DNA of 60,590 nucleotides. Source: Bacillus zhangzhouensis. Its GTDB lineage: Bacteria; Bacillota; Bacilli; Bacillales; Bacillaceae. Positions within the stretch are counted from its first letter, which is position 1, and every line of letters starts with the position of its first letter. Location: contig NZ_JOTP01000019.1 in the NCBI RefSeq assembly GCF_000715205.1, positions 1-60,590 on the forward strand. The letters run 5' to 3'. Both the position numbers and the translations under genes were made by a program. This document shows positions 1-7,481 of this stretch, piece after piece. A model generated the notes under the pieces. It made no database searches. It saw nothing but the letters and a program-made list of their open reading frames with translations, and was not told the DNA's origin.

Positions 1-294
1 TGCCCATTCTTTTAAATGTTCTATACTTTGGTCGAGCTGATGACTAAGACTTTCTCTCACTGACATCCAAGCAATTTCTCGAACACCAAAATGGTGATCA
101 GCTGCAAATGGCTGAATGTACGCTAGTTTCTCTTCCAAAGATGATAAACGCTGTTTGTTCATATAAGCAGCCCAACAGCGAACGCTATCAGATACGTGGT
201 GAGTAAATGCCTGTAGCACTTCCGCTTGTTTTTCCCCATTCTCTTTCTGTAGCACTTCATCTAACAATTGACCGATGAGACGAATTGCTTTCAT
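1..294 (-). pseudogene. 5'-truncated second copy of the DNA alkylation repair gene (continues past left edge)
   Basis: Bases 1-294 match bases 2200-2493 almost perfectly; I saw only two differences (positions 11 and 46). They correspond to about residues 77-175 of the intact gene at 1894-2724, read in the same direction. The first 76 or so codons are missing: identity stops abruptly at 294, where unrelated sequence begins just before an in-frame ATG (the internal Met of the intact protein). No good ribosome binding site precedes that ATG, so this is probably a non-functional fragment left by a duplication with a period of 2,199 bp. The rest lies outside the window, so the 3' end cannot be judged. 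Confidence 0.75.
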
Positions 295-428
295 GATTTC
301 ACCGTGACTTCCCTCTCTGTGAACCGATAAAAGCTGCTCATGTCCTTTTCTTCGCTTTTGATTTCTCCATATATTACATGATGATGGGGAATGATGTAAA
401 GATTTATTTTGTACAGTGCTATTGAATT

Positions 429-1619
429 TTATTCTTTAAATGAAATGTCTTGTCTTTCACTGGGGCTATATTCGACTTGATACTTAGGAGATAACGCATT
501 CTTCACTTCTTCCGTTATACACTCGCCTGCCTGATTAAACTTCTTTTCCATTTCTACCCCTTCTGGCAGCAAGTCATTTGTTTCTTCATCAAACCAACAA
601 CCATACTGTATGGCCCAATTCCATATTTTAGAGAATAGTACATCGCTTATAGGTACATCATCTCTTTCTAAATGACATTGACAATGTCCGCATTGAAAAG
701 GTTCGCCACCATAGGTTCCTTCAATTCTCACATAAGGTTGATGCTCAAAATCACGACAGCATACCCATTTTTTGAATTCATGACCAAATGTTGTCAGTTT
801 TATCGAGTAATAACGCATGGACGTTCGTTTTCCTTTCATGGCAAAAACACCTTGATCAATCAGCTTCTTTAGCCTATACTCAATAAAATCATCTCCGATA
901 TATTGTTCTAAATGACCAAGGACTTCTCCAATTAAGCGTGGAGTTACGATGTATTCCTCTTCTGGCTCGGACAGATGAAGCCGCTTAGCCATTTTCACTA
1001 AATAAGCATCAAATTCATCTTCTGATACGTTGATCGTTTGTTCATTTCGCCATATCCTAAGTGTATGATCTGTTTCGGCAATGTGAAGCCACTCTTCTTG
1101 TAATCGTTCTCTTTCTTCCTTGGAAATGGTGTGAAAGTGATTTTTACTTTCATAAATGATTTTAAATTTTTCAGATGGGCTTTCCCCAGTATGTCGAAGG
1201 TCCATGCGAATCGTCTTTGTATTAAAATGGTGATCATATGCAATCGCTGTATTGATGACAGACACGTCCACGTTTTTTCCTTTTAATAAATAGATGGCAA
1301 ATCGTAGACCTATTTGTTCGTGTGCATTGTTGCCTATCCATATCATCATATGTGATCCATCTTTTATATCCTTAACTTGTTGAATCATTATTTGCTGATT
1401 GATTACCATATCATTAAATTCACCAAACTCATTGGACATGACATGACGAAGCCACTCAATACGAGTCTCTTGTCCTCGACGTTCATGTAAGTGCGTAAGT
1501 GGGCCAATGGAGTAGATATCATCAAAGGTGATGATGTCTTCCACTGGTTTTTGCTTCATTTCACGTAATGCTTGTTTTAAACTACCAGCAGTTGCTGCCC
1601 CAAATACGATATGTATCAT
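429..1619 (-). CDS. DUF1835/DUF3658 domain protein of unknown function
   Basis: The 396-residue soluble protein starts with MIHIVFGAATAGSLK and has an IGPLTHLHERRG segment near residues 38-50, the pattern of the DUF1835 family. A second conserved region near residues 184-215, with an IWRNEQ motif, fits DUF3658. The C-terminal half carries a small Cys-rich stretch (two Cys, then CGHC) near residues 290-320, which might bind a metal; that is inference. The start is supported by AGGGAG about 9 bases upstream. No biochemical role is established that I know of. The gene lies between the intact and the truncated copy of an alkylation repair gene, so it was probably part of the duplicated block. Confidence 0.8.
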   Translation of the reverse strand: MIHIVFGAATAGSLKQALREMKQKPVEDIITFDDIYSIGPLTHLHERRGQETRIEWLRHVMSNEFGEFNDMVINQQIMIQQVKDIKDGSHMMIWIGNNAHEQIGLRFAIYLLKGKNVDVSVINTAIAYDHHFNTKTIRMDLRHTGESPSEKFKIIYESKNHFHTISKEERERLQEEWLHIAETDHTLRIWRNEQTINVSEDEFDAYLVKMAKRLHLSEPEEEYIVTPRLIGEVLGHLEQYIGDDFIEYRLKKLIDQGVFAMKGKRTSMRYYSIKLTTFGHEFKKWVCCRDFEHQPYVRIEGTYGGEPFQCGHCQCHLERDDVPISDVLFSKIWNWAIQYGCWFDEETNDLLPEGVEMEKKFNQAGECITEEVKNALSPKYQVEYSPSERQDISFKE

Positions 1620-1776
1620 TATTCGTCTCCCTTTATCTTACATTTTATTTCATCTTCGCCTATTCATGGTTCTTACGTCAATTCTATTGAGTCAATTTCA
1701 TTCAAAAGTACGACGATGAGAGGATAAGATCTATATAAAGAATGCAGAATTGAGGAGACTAGATTTTTTATAATAA

Positions 1777-1800
1777 ATGAAAAACCCCACGAAATGGGGC
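1777..1800 (-). terminator. Rho-independent terminator after the alkylation repair gene
   Basis: Read on the minus strand, a five-base-pair CCCCA/TGGGG stem with a short loop is followed by five T. It lies about 95 bases after the stop of the gene at 1894. Confidence 0.6.
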
Positions 1801-1893
1801 AGTTAGTTTACTGAGCTAACTTTGAGACTTTCTTTCTAATGATCTATTGATAGAAATACCCTCCAAAAAGGGAAATTCAGTTCATGTACTTAT

Positions 1894-2724
1894 TCACAAA
1901 TTCCCCTTCACAATCGTTCTTTTGGCTTTCTTGACAATCCTCCTAGTTGCTTTTGTATCAGAATCTTTTAACCACTGTTCACACAGATTTATGACCCAAT
2001 TTGGTTGTGTCTTACTAGCGTCATTAAGCCAGTTTCCTACAGAATCTTGAACATATGTCGATGGATCAGATTTGAGGTAATCTAGAATAGGCAGTGCCCT
2101 CTCTGGCTCTTGTTTTAATAACTCAATATGCTTTGTCCATACACCTCTCGGACGGATCGCCTCTACAGAGAATCGACGAATATGTTCATCCTCGCTTTTT
2201 GCCCATTCTGTTAAATGTTCTATACTTTGGTCGAGCTGATGACTTAGACTTTCTCTCACTGACATCCAAGCAATTTCTCGAACACCAAAATGGTGATCAG
2301 CTGCAAATGGCTGAATGTACGCTAGTTTCTCTTCCAAAGATGATAAACGCTGTTTGTTCATATAAGCAGCCCAACAGCGAACGCTATCAGATACGTGGTG
2401 AGTAAATGCCTGTAGCACTTCCGCTTGTTTTTCCCCATTCTCTTTCTGTAGCACTTCATCTAACAATTGACCGATGAGACGAATTGCTTTCATTCCAGAC
2501 TCAGCCTTTTGTTGAGTGACCTCAGATGATACATCGTCTAAATGATGGTCTAAACCAATGGATGGCAAAACATGATAAATTAACGTCATATGATTGACAG
2601 CCAGCCATTCAGTTAAATTCACACTCTCTATTTTTCCCTGATTCAAAAGGATCAAGACGTCATGAGGGATATCAGTCCCCTTTCGAGCACCTTTTCGATT
2701 GATGATCTCCTCACTTATTGGCAT
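1894..2724 (-). CDS. HEAT-repeat DNA alkylation repair protein (AlkC/AlkD-like)
   Basis: The 276-residue protein is almost all alpha-helical, with HEAT-like helices. Two stretches are typical of bacterial alkylation repair glycosylases of the AlkC/AlkD superfamily: one near residues 115-165 (HHFGVREIAWMSVRE) and one near 187-213 (FSVEAIRPRGVWTKHIE). Such proteins remove N3- and N7-alkylated purines without base flipping. The motif set is closer to AlkC (B. subtilis YhaZ) than to AlkD, but the protein is shorter than I remember YhaZ being. GGAGAG precedes the ATG. Its basic C-terminal tail may contact DNA. A nearly identical internal fragment is repeated at 1-294. Confidence 0.75.
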   Translation of the reverse strand: MPISEEIINRKGARKGTDIPHDVLILLNQGKIESVNLTEWLAVNHMTLIYHVLPSIGLDHHLDDVSSEVTQQKAESGMKAIRLIGQLLDEVLQKENGEKQAEVLQAFTHHVSDSVRCWAAYMNKQRLSSLEEKLAYIQPFAADHHFGVREIAWMSVRESLSHQLDQSIEHLTEWAKSEDEHIRRFSVEAIRPRGVWTKHIELLKQEPERALPILDYLKSDPSTYVQDSVGNWLNDASKTQPNWVINLCEQWLKDSDTKATRRIVKKAKRTIVKGNL

Positions 2725-2874
2725 GATGTATTCTCTCCTGTCTAGTAGTACTTTTGTTTGACATTCATTATTTTCGGACCCCTAAAAGCTAATATAAAAT
2801 TGATGCCTTTAATCTTTGGATATTCACTCCTATTGTAGCAAATAAACAACTCAGCTGGTGCATTATTCAAATCG

Positions 2875-2904
2875 CAAAAAAGAACTACCCGAAATGAGTA
2901 GTTC
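2875..2904 (-). terminator. Terminator of the MerR-MFS operon
   Basis: GAACTAC pairs with GTAGTTC across a nine-base loop and is followed on the minus strand by a T run. It lies about 47 bases after the transporter stop codon. Confidence 0.7.
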
Positions 2905-2950
2905 CTCAATACAAAACTGAATTTGTGTGATCACTAGTGAATCTATCATG

Positions 2951-4138
2951 TTACCTTCCTTGCTCCATCACCTTCAAACTCTTATGCTGAGAGATTCGGT
3001 CAAACGCCACCATCAGGATGGTCATAAGTAAAGCGAGAAGAACCGTTCCAGCACTGATCCAGCTCAGGTTCAATACAGATGTCCTGCTTATCACAAGCCC
3101 CCCTAAACCCGATCCTAAAGCAAATCCGAATTGAATAAATGATGTATTGACACTTAATGCGATATCAGGAGATTTTGGTACAAGTGTGACAAGATATAAC
3201 TGCTGAGCTGGTGATGTGCTCCATGTAGCGATCATCCATATCATGATGACAGCTACCATGACCACGAGATTACCTGTGACAAATGATAGCAGCAAGAGCA
3301 TGATGATTTGCAAAATGATTCCTGAGAAAATCGTGAATATTGGGCCTTTTTTATCTGCCGCCATCCCTCCCAGACTGGAACCCAAAAAGCTGCATATTCC
3401 TGCTAGTAACAAAATACCACTGATTTCTGTGATGCTAAGGTTTGCTGATGCTTGCAGGAAGGGCGTTAAATAGGTAAATAACGTGGAATATCCACCTACA
3501 TAGAATAGCGTCACTGCCACCGCGAGTAATATTCGCTTATCTTTTAAAATCGATAACTGCATACGAAGCGTCACCGGTTCTTGTTCTTTCATAGAGGGAA
3601 TCCGCCTATACACAACAATCAGCGGAATAAGCGTGATCAATCCAATGGCTGCGAATAATGCTTTCCATCCGATCATACTGCTTAAAAATGTCCCGATTGG
3701 AACGCCTAAAACCAAGGAGCTGCTGAGTCCCATTAAAATGATACCAATAGCAGTTCCTCTTTTTTCACGTTCTACAAGACGAGTCGCAACAGCCATTGCC
3801 ACCACAATAGCCGTTCCCCCACTGATTCCTTGTAAAATCCTTGTCATCATCACCATTTCAAACGAATGGCTGACACTTGTGATGAAATTACTTAAAATAA
3901 AAATAATCAGCATCCATGACAGTATTTTTCTGCGGTCTATATTGATGGTCAGTGCAATGACAATCGGTGCGCCGATTGCCGCTGAGAGCGCTAAAGACGT
4001 GACCAATAATCCAGCGGCAGACGTCGTGACATGTAGATCATCTGCGACCATCTGGATAATGCCTGTAATGATATATTCGATTGTTCCGATTAAAAAGGCT
4101 GCTAATGCAAGTAAATAGACAACGGTTTTATTTTTCAT
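2951..4138 (-). CDS. MFS drug/sugar efflux transporter (AraJ/YdhP type)
   Basis: The 395-residue integral membrane protein has about 12 hydrophobic helices. The loop after helix 2 (ALTINIDRRKIL, about residues 62-73) occupies the place of MFS motif A, and a GVPIGTFL segment near 140-150 is typical of antiporters. The family exports drugs or sugars by proton antiport across the cytoplasmic membrane. It starts 26 bases after a MerR-type regulator ends, so the two form an operon, and the regulator probably responds to a toxic compound exported by this pump. The substrate cannot be read from sequence. Confidence 0.82.
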   Translation of the reverse strand: MKNKTVVYLLALAAFLIGTIEYIITGIIQMVADDLHVTTSAAGLLVTSLALSAAIGAPIVIALTINIDRRKILSWMLIIFILSNFITSVSHSFEMVMMTRILQGISGGTAIVVAMAVATRLVEREKRGTAIGIILMGLSSSLVLGVPIGTFLSSMIGWKALFAAIGLITLIPLIVVYRRIPSMKEQEPVTLRMQLSILKDKRILLAVAVTLFYVGGYSTLFTYLTPFLQASANLSITEISGILLLAGICSFLGSSLGGMAADKKGPIFTIFSGIILQIIMLLLLSFVTGNLVVMVAVIMIWMIATWSTSPAQQLYLVTLVPKSPDIALSVNTSFIQFGFALGSGLGGLVISRTSVLNLSWISAGTVLLALLMTILMVAFDRISQHKSLKVMEQGR

Positions 4139-4164
4139 CGTGACGTTTCTCCTTTGGGCAATGT

Positions 4165-4992
4165 TTACGATTTGATTTCATCTATAATAGGAATTTGAAT
4201 TTCAATGAGTCTGCCTTCTTCATTTTCAGACAATGGGTAATAAATCTCTCGGCCCGGCTGGTCTTCTTTCACGCGGTATCCATTATTTTCGATCCATGTC
4301 GCCAGGTCAATACAAGCTGTTTGTGCGGATGGAGAATGTGAATGAAATAATAGTGTCGCCATGGTTTCTTCAGCAGGTAACGTACGTATCTTGATTCCTT
4401 GAGGAAGAGTGCCCCTTAACGCTTTGACGGAATACCCCACCTCAAACTCGAACTCACTTTCTTTTTCGAATGATTCCCTCCATAGCACTACTTGTGGTCC
4501 AGAGATCGATTCTTGTTGATGTTTAAGTAATAAATGATGAAACATTTGAAAGAATGAAGGAATTTCGTCAACAGCTCCGTTGGATTGAAAAGACATGATG
4601 CGTTTGCTTTCAACGGATTTGATGATGACCTCCTGTTCTTTTTCAACACATCCCTCTCGTTTGATGAGGTGCATCCGCTCCTTAATACGCGCTAATTTCT
4701 GTTGTTCTCTCTCGATCAATTGCTGAATTTCACTTTCTTTCAGCAGAAACATGCCCTGAATTTGCTCTACTGAGATATCTTCACGAAGAAGCTGAGCCAT
4801 TTGCTTTAACGTAAAGCCCAATTCCTTGTACAGAAAAATTCGGTTGACCTCAAGCAGCTGTTCAGCTGAGTAATAACGGTATCCTGAATCTTGATCAATC
4901 TGCTTAGGCTTTAATAAATCAATTTGGTCATAATACCTTAAGGTTTTAACAGGCACTTTACTTAACATAGAAAAATCGCCGATCTTGAACAT
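4165..4992 (-). CDS. MerR-family regulator with GyrI-like effector domain
   Basis: The N-terminus (MFKIGDFSMLSKVPVKTLRYYD) is a MerR winged helix-turn-helix. A coiled coil follows near residues 75-110, then a C-terminal GyrI-like small-molecule binding domain (about 120-275), as in BmrR and TipA-type multidrug regulators. The start at 4992 is chosen because GGAGGA sits 8 bases upstream; an open frame continues to 5025 but lacks the MerR pattern. It is first in an operon with an MFS pump. Its promoter has a 20-base spacer filled with a palindrome, so it probably activates its own operon on ligand binding. Confidence 0.85.
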   Translation of the reverse strand: MFKIGDFSMLSKVPVKTLRYYDQIDLLKPKQIDQDSGYRYYSAEQLLEVNRIFLYKELGFTLKQMAQLLREDISVEQIQGMFLLKESEIQQLIEREQQKLARIKERMHLIKREGCVEKEQEVIIKSVESKRIMSFQSNGAVDEIPSFFQMFHHLLLKHQQESISGPQVVLWRESFEKESEFEFEVGYSVKALRGTLPQGIKIRTLPAEETMATLLFHSHSPSAQTACIDLATWIENNGYRVKEDQPGREIYYPLSENEEGRLIEIQIPIIDEIKS

Positions 4993-5025
4993 CCTGCATC
5001 TCCTCCGTTTTGTTGATCTGATCAA

Positions 5026-5057
5026 AGTATAAACCTTTCAGTTAAGGGGAAGGTCAA
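5026..5057 (-). promoter_or_regulatory. MerR-type promoter with long spacer and dyad operator
   Basis: On the minus strand, TTGACC (5052-5057) and TATACT (5026-5031) are 20 bases apart instead of 17. The spacer region carries an imperfect dyad, 5033-5054, reading ACCTTCCCC on one side and GAAAGGT on the other. A long spacer over a dyad is the hallmark of promoters that MerR proteins untwist. Confidence 0.72.
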
Positions 5058-5089
5058 CATGAAGTTGAATAAATTTTTCAAAAGCGCGA

Positions 5090-5119
5090 AAAAACCTAGA
5101 TTTCTCTAACATCTAGGTT
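5090..5119 (-). terminator. Terminator after the 170-residue gene
   Basis: A nine-base-pair stem, AACCTAGAT/ATCTAGGTT, with a nine-base loop is followed on the minus strand by six T. Confidence 0.75.
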
Positions 5120-5131
5120 TTGCTCATGATC

Positions 5132-5644
5132 CTAAAATTTTTCTAACAATCCCATCTCTGCAACAATCTTTATATCATTCATAAACCGTTGCAAACTTGC
5201 TTTGTTCTCTTTTTTCTGTAAATCTGAAGAATAACCTAAGCATAGATTAAAAATACGATCTAACCTTTCACCGACTCCGCTATAAAAATAATTTGTTAAT
5301 ATTCCATTATTTTCACTTGTAAGAACCACAACTGTAGCCATCTCTAGTACATATTCTATATCTTCTTTAGAAATCGTTCGATCTTTTTTCTTAGCACTCA
5401 TGAATTCATGACTATGAATAGAACGAATCCTGCCTTCAAGTAAATTGAGTATAGACTTTTTATAGATGACATACACACTGTGAATATCACTTTTATCAGG
5501 ACAATAGGGATCTTGTAAAATGAATTTTATACGCTCATCTTCTTTTTCCATTTTTATTGCATCAAGATCATTTAATAAAATGTGATCAATTTCTTCTATT
5601 TTTATAGGAGGAAAAGTGTTGGCTGCATCTGTTTTACTTTTCAT
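5132..5644 (-). CDS. Hypothetical protein, 170 residues
   Basis: I do not recognise this soluble, mixed-charge protein. It has no signal peptide or membrane segment. There is a central hydrophobic strand (VVVLTSENN) near residues 108-116 and a Gly-rich turn, YFYSGVGERL, near 122-131. GGAG lies at a good distance before the ATG. It begins 4 bases after the stop of the DUF6508-like gene, so the two are almost certainly co-transcribed, and a terminator follows. Base composition is slightly more AT-rich than the conserved core of the window, in keeping with an accessory gene. Confidence 0.65.
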   Translation of the reverse strand: MKSKTDAANTFPPIKIEEIDHILLNDLDAIKMEKEDERIKFILQDPYCPDKSDIHSVYVIYKKSILNLLEGRIRSIHSHEFMSAKKKDRTISKEDIEYVLEMATVVVLTSENNGILTNYFYSGVGERLDRIFNLCLGYSSDLQKKENKASLQRFMNDIKIVAEMGLLEKF

Positions 5645-5648
5645 TTGA

Positions 5649-6059
5649 TCACTCCAAACAATCCAATCTTTCCAGGCACTTTACAATAGCTCCGCTTTTA
5701 AAGAAATTGAGTATGGCACCCTCGCTAAATCGTTCGGCTCTCACAACCTCCATCATAAGAGCAAGCACACACTGCGCATTTAAATTTGAAATGTCCACAT
5801 TCTCCATATCATTCATTCCCGATTCAATCCCATTTTCTCTAAGGATCTCTCTGCAGCGGATAAACCCCATCCCTTCGTGTTGTTCTGCAAAGGTATAAAT
5901 ATCTTCAATCAAGTGACGGACCGTTTCGGAATATTTCACAAAAGGCATTTGAATCGGATGTTCAGCTGTTCCATCATTTTCTTGATCGATCACCCATTCT
6001 CCAATAGGATCTTCCTGAAGCATTGATATGTATTTTGTTAGAATATCGAATTGGCTCAT
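5649..6059 (-). CDS. DUF6508-like protein
   Basis: The 136-residue acidic protein has an MPFVKYSETVRHLIEDIY segment near residues 38-55 and a C-terminal VRAERFSEGAILNFFKSG segment near 107-124. Both resemble my memory of the DUF6508 family in Firmicutes; no function is known to me. The start at 6059 follows GAGGAGG at 6 bases; a Met two codons upstream overlaps the ribosome binding site. The stop is 4 bases before the next gene. Confidence 0.62.
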   Translation of the reverse strand: MSQFDILTKYISMLQEDPIGEWVIDQENDGTAEHPIQMPFVKYSETVRHLIEDIYTFAEQHEGMGFIRCREILRENGIESGMNDMENVDISNLNAQCVLALMMEVVRAERFSEGAILNFFKSGAIVKCLERLDCLE

Positions 6060-6098
6060 TCTCATCCTCCTCTATTTCATTCCTATGGATCAGTATAT

Positions 6099-6150
6099 AA
6101 AAAAATCCGTGATCATCCTACCAGCTAGACACCAGTATTCAAATCACGGA
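6099..6150 (-). terminator. Terminator after the methyltransferase gene
   Basis: TCCGTGAT (6106-6113) pairs with ATCACGGA (6143-6150) across a long loop. A run of T follows on the minus strand. Confidence 0.55.
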
Positions 6151-6271
6151 CAGTCTTTATTTACTAAAAGTAAGTGGATATTTCATTTTTAATGATTTTA
6201 GCATGTAACAGGAGTATCATTGATTCAAAATTAGGATGGAGCTTTCGAATATATCGAATCTCTATTTCCAA

Positions 6272-7030
6272 CTAAATTGCTTTAGCTAAAATAATAAATC
6301 GGTGTTGTTTTGCGTCAAAATAACCTTTTTGTTCAATAGTTTTATGAATGGTGTATAATTCATCCTTGAAATTACTTATTTCAAAATCTGGCACTTGCCA
6401 AGGAATTGCTTTCAGATAATACACCAATGCACCAATGTCATAAAATCTTAGAATAGGAAACTCTTCAGCACTTCTCAAAACCTCAAAATGATTCTCCTGT
6501 ATTTCTTTTAAAGCTAGCTTTAAGTTCCAATCAATAAATTCCTCATTTATTGATGCCCCTAGATTTTCATTAATCTCTATGCAATCGAGTCCACCTACTT
6601 GTTGAGTTAGAAAAATACCTTCTTTCGAGATAATTCTTCTCACCTCTTTAGATGAAAATGACTCGTGTTGATTGATGATAAGATCAAATTTCCCATCCTC
6701 AAACGGAAGAGTTTCATCCTCATCAATTTGAACTACCTTAACGCCTAAAGGTGTTAATCGTTCTTTTGCGATAGGTACATTAGGCATGTAACCTTCTGTA
6801 GCATAAACTGATGATGGAAAAGGTCTTAACTTTGATAAAAATTCTCCACCACCTGTTCCCATATCTAGCATTATTCTTGCATTTTGAACAAGAGAAGTAG
6901 CTATACTACCATATGACCACGAAAGCATATCGCTTTTCATTCTTCCAGTTTCAGATATGAATGCGAAATCCCACCCAACAAAAGGTTCATCTGCTTGTTT
7001 TATTAACGAAGTAAATTGTTTGTCATTCAT
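6272..7030 (-). CDS. Class I SAM-dependent methyltransferase
   Basis: This 252-residue cytosolic protein has the Rossmann motif I MLDMGTGGGEFL near residues 53-64, which binds S-adenosylmethionine. A second acidic strand end (VVQIDEDETLPF, about 96-107) and the motif DLIINQHESF (about 114-123) take the place of motifs II to IV. GGAGGG precedes the ATG. Related Bacillus proteins are annotated only as methyltransferases. The substrate is unknown and the gene stands alone between terminators. Confidence 0.8.
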   Translation of the reverse strand: MNDKQFTSLIKQADEPFVGWDFAFISETGRMKSDMLSWSYGSIATSLVQNARIMLDMGTGGGEFLSKLRPFPSSVYATEGYMPNVPIAKERLTPLGVKVVQIDEDETLPFEDGKFDLIINQHESFSSKEVRRIISKEGIFLTQQVGGLDCIEINENLGASINEEFIDWNLKLALKEIQENHFEVLRSAEEFPILRFYDIGALVYYLKAIPWQVPDFEISNFKDELYTIHKTIEQKGYFDAKQHRFIILAKAI

Positions 7031-7481
7031 AATAGCCCTCCAATACTCATTTTGCAGTTTTAATAATTAAATATTTGGTGGGCCTCTTACGAATGTATAA
7101 AATTGTTATGTTTCATATTCTTTCAGTCTCATATTTAATAACTCCCTGTAAAAAATGATTTCCTTCACTATAACATATTTACCTATTATTTCTGTTTAGC
7201 TATATGACTTTCAAGATCTTTTAAAAAATGAAGGAATGGAGTCGAATTTTATGAGCTCAAATAAAATTGATGTAAAAATAATGAATGGTGAAAATACAAA
7301 TAGAAATTGACTATGACAGTGTTATCTATTGTGAATTGCTTCACCCGGCTTTACTCTTTTTTGCTTTTCTGTCCATTTCCGCTTATAGCCAAACTGGTCT
7401 ACCCCCCAGAACGAAAAATTGTGCTCACTTGTCATAAACATCTCATTTTTCGTTTTGAGTAGATGGTCTACCTCAAACCTT
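7031..7481. other. Intergenic region with possible decayed ORF and hairpin
   Basis: This AT-rich gap holds no intact gene. On the plus strand a 19-codon frame (7251-7310) begins after GGAG. Another frame without a stop (from about 7302, reading IEIDYDSVIYCELL) follows it, as if one ORF had been broken by a frameshift. Near 7393-7475 two copies of TGGTCTACC flank an inverted repeat ACGAAAAAT/ATTTTTCGT just downstream of the fusion gene that ends at 7482. Confidence 0.4.

Noticed and set aside
3216..4118. ORFs opposite the MFS gene
   Set aside because: They are antisense shadows of a membrane protein gene, without start signals.
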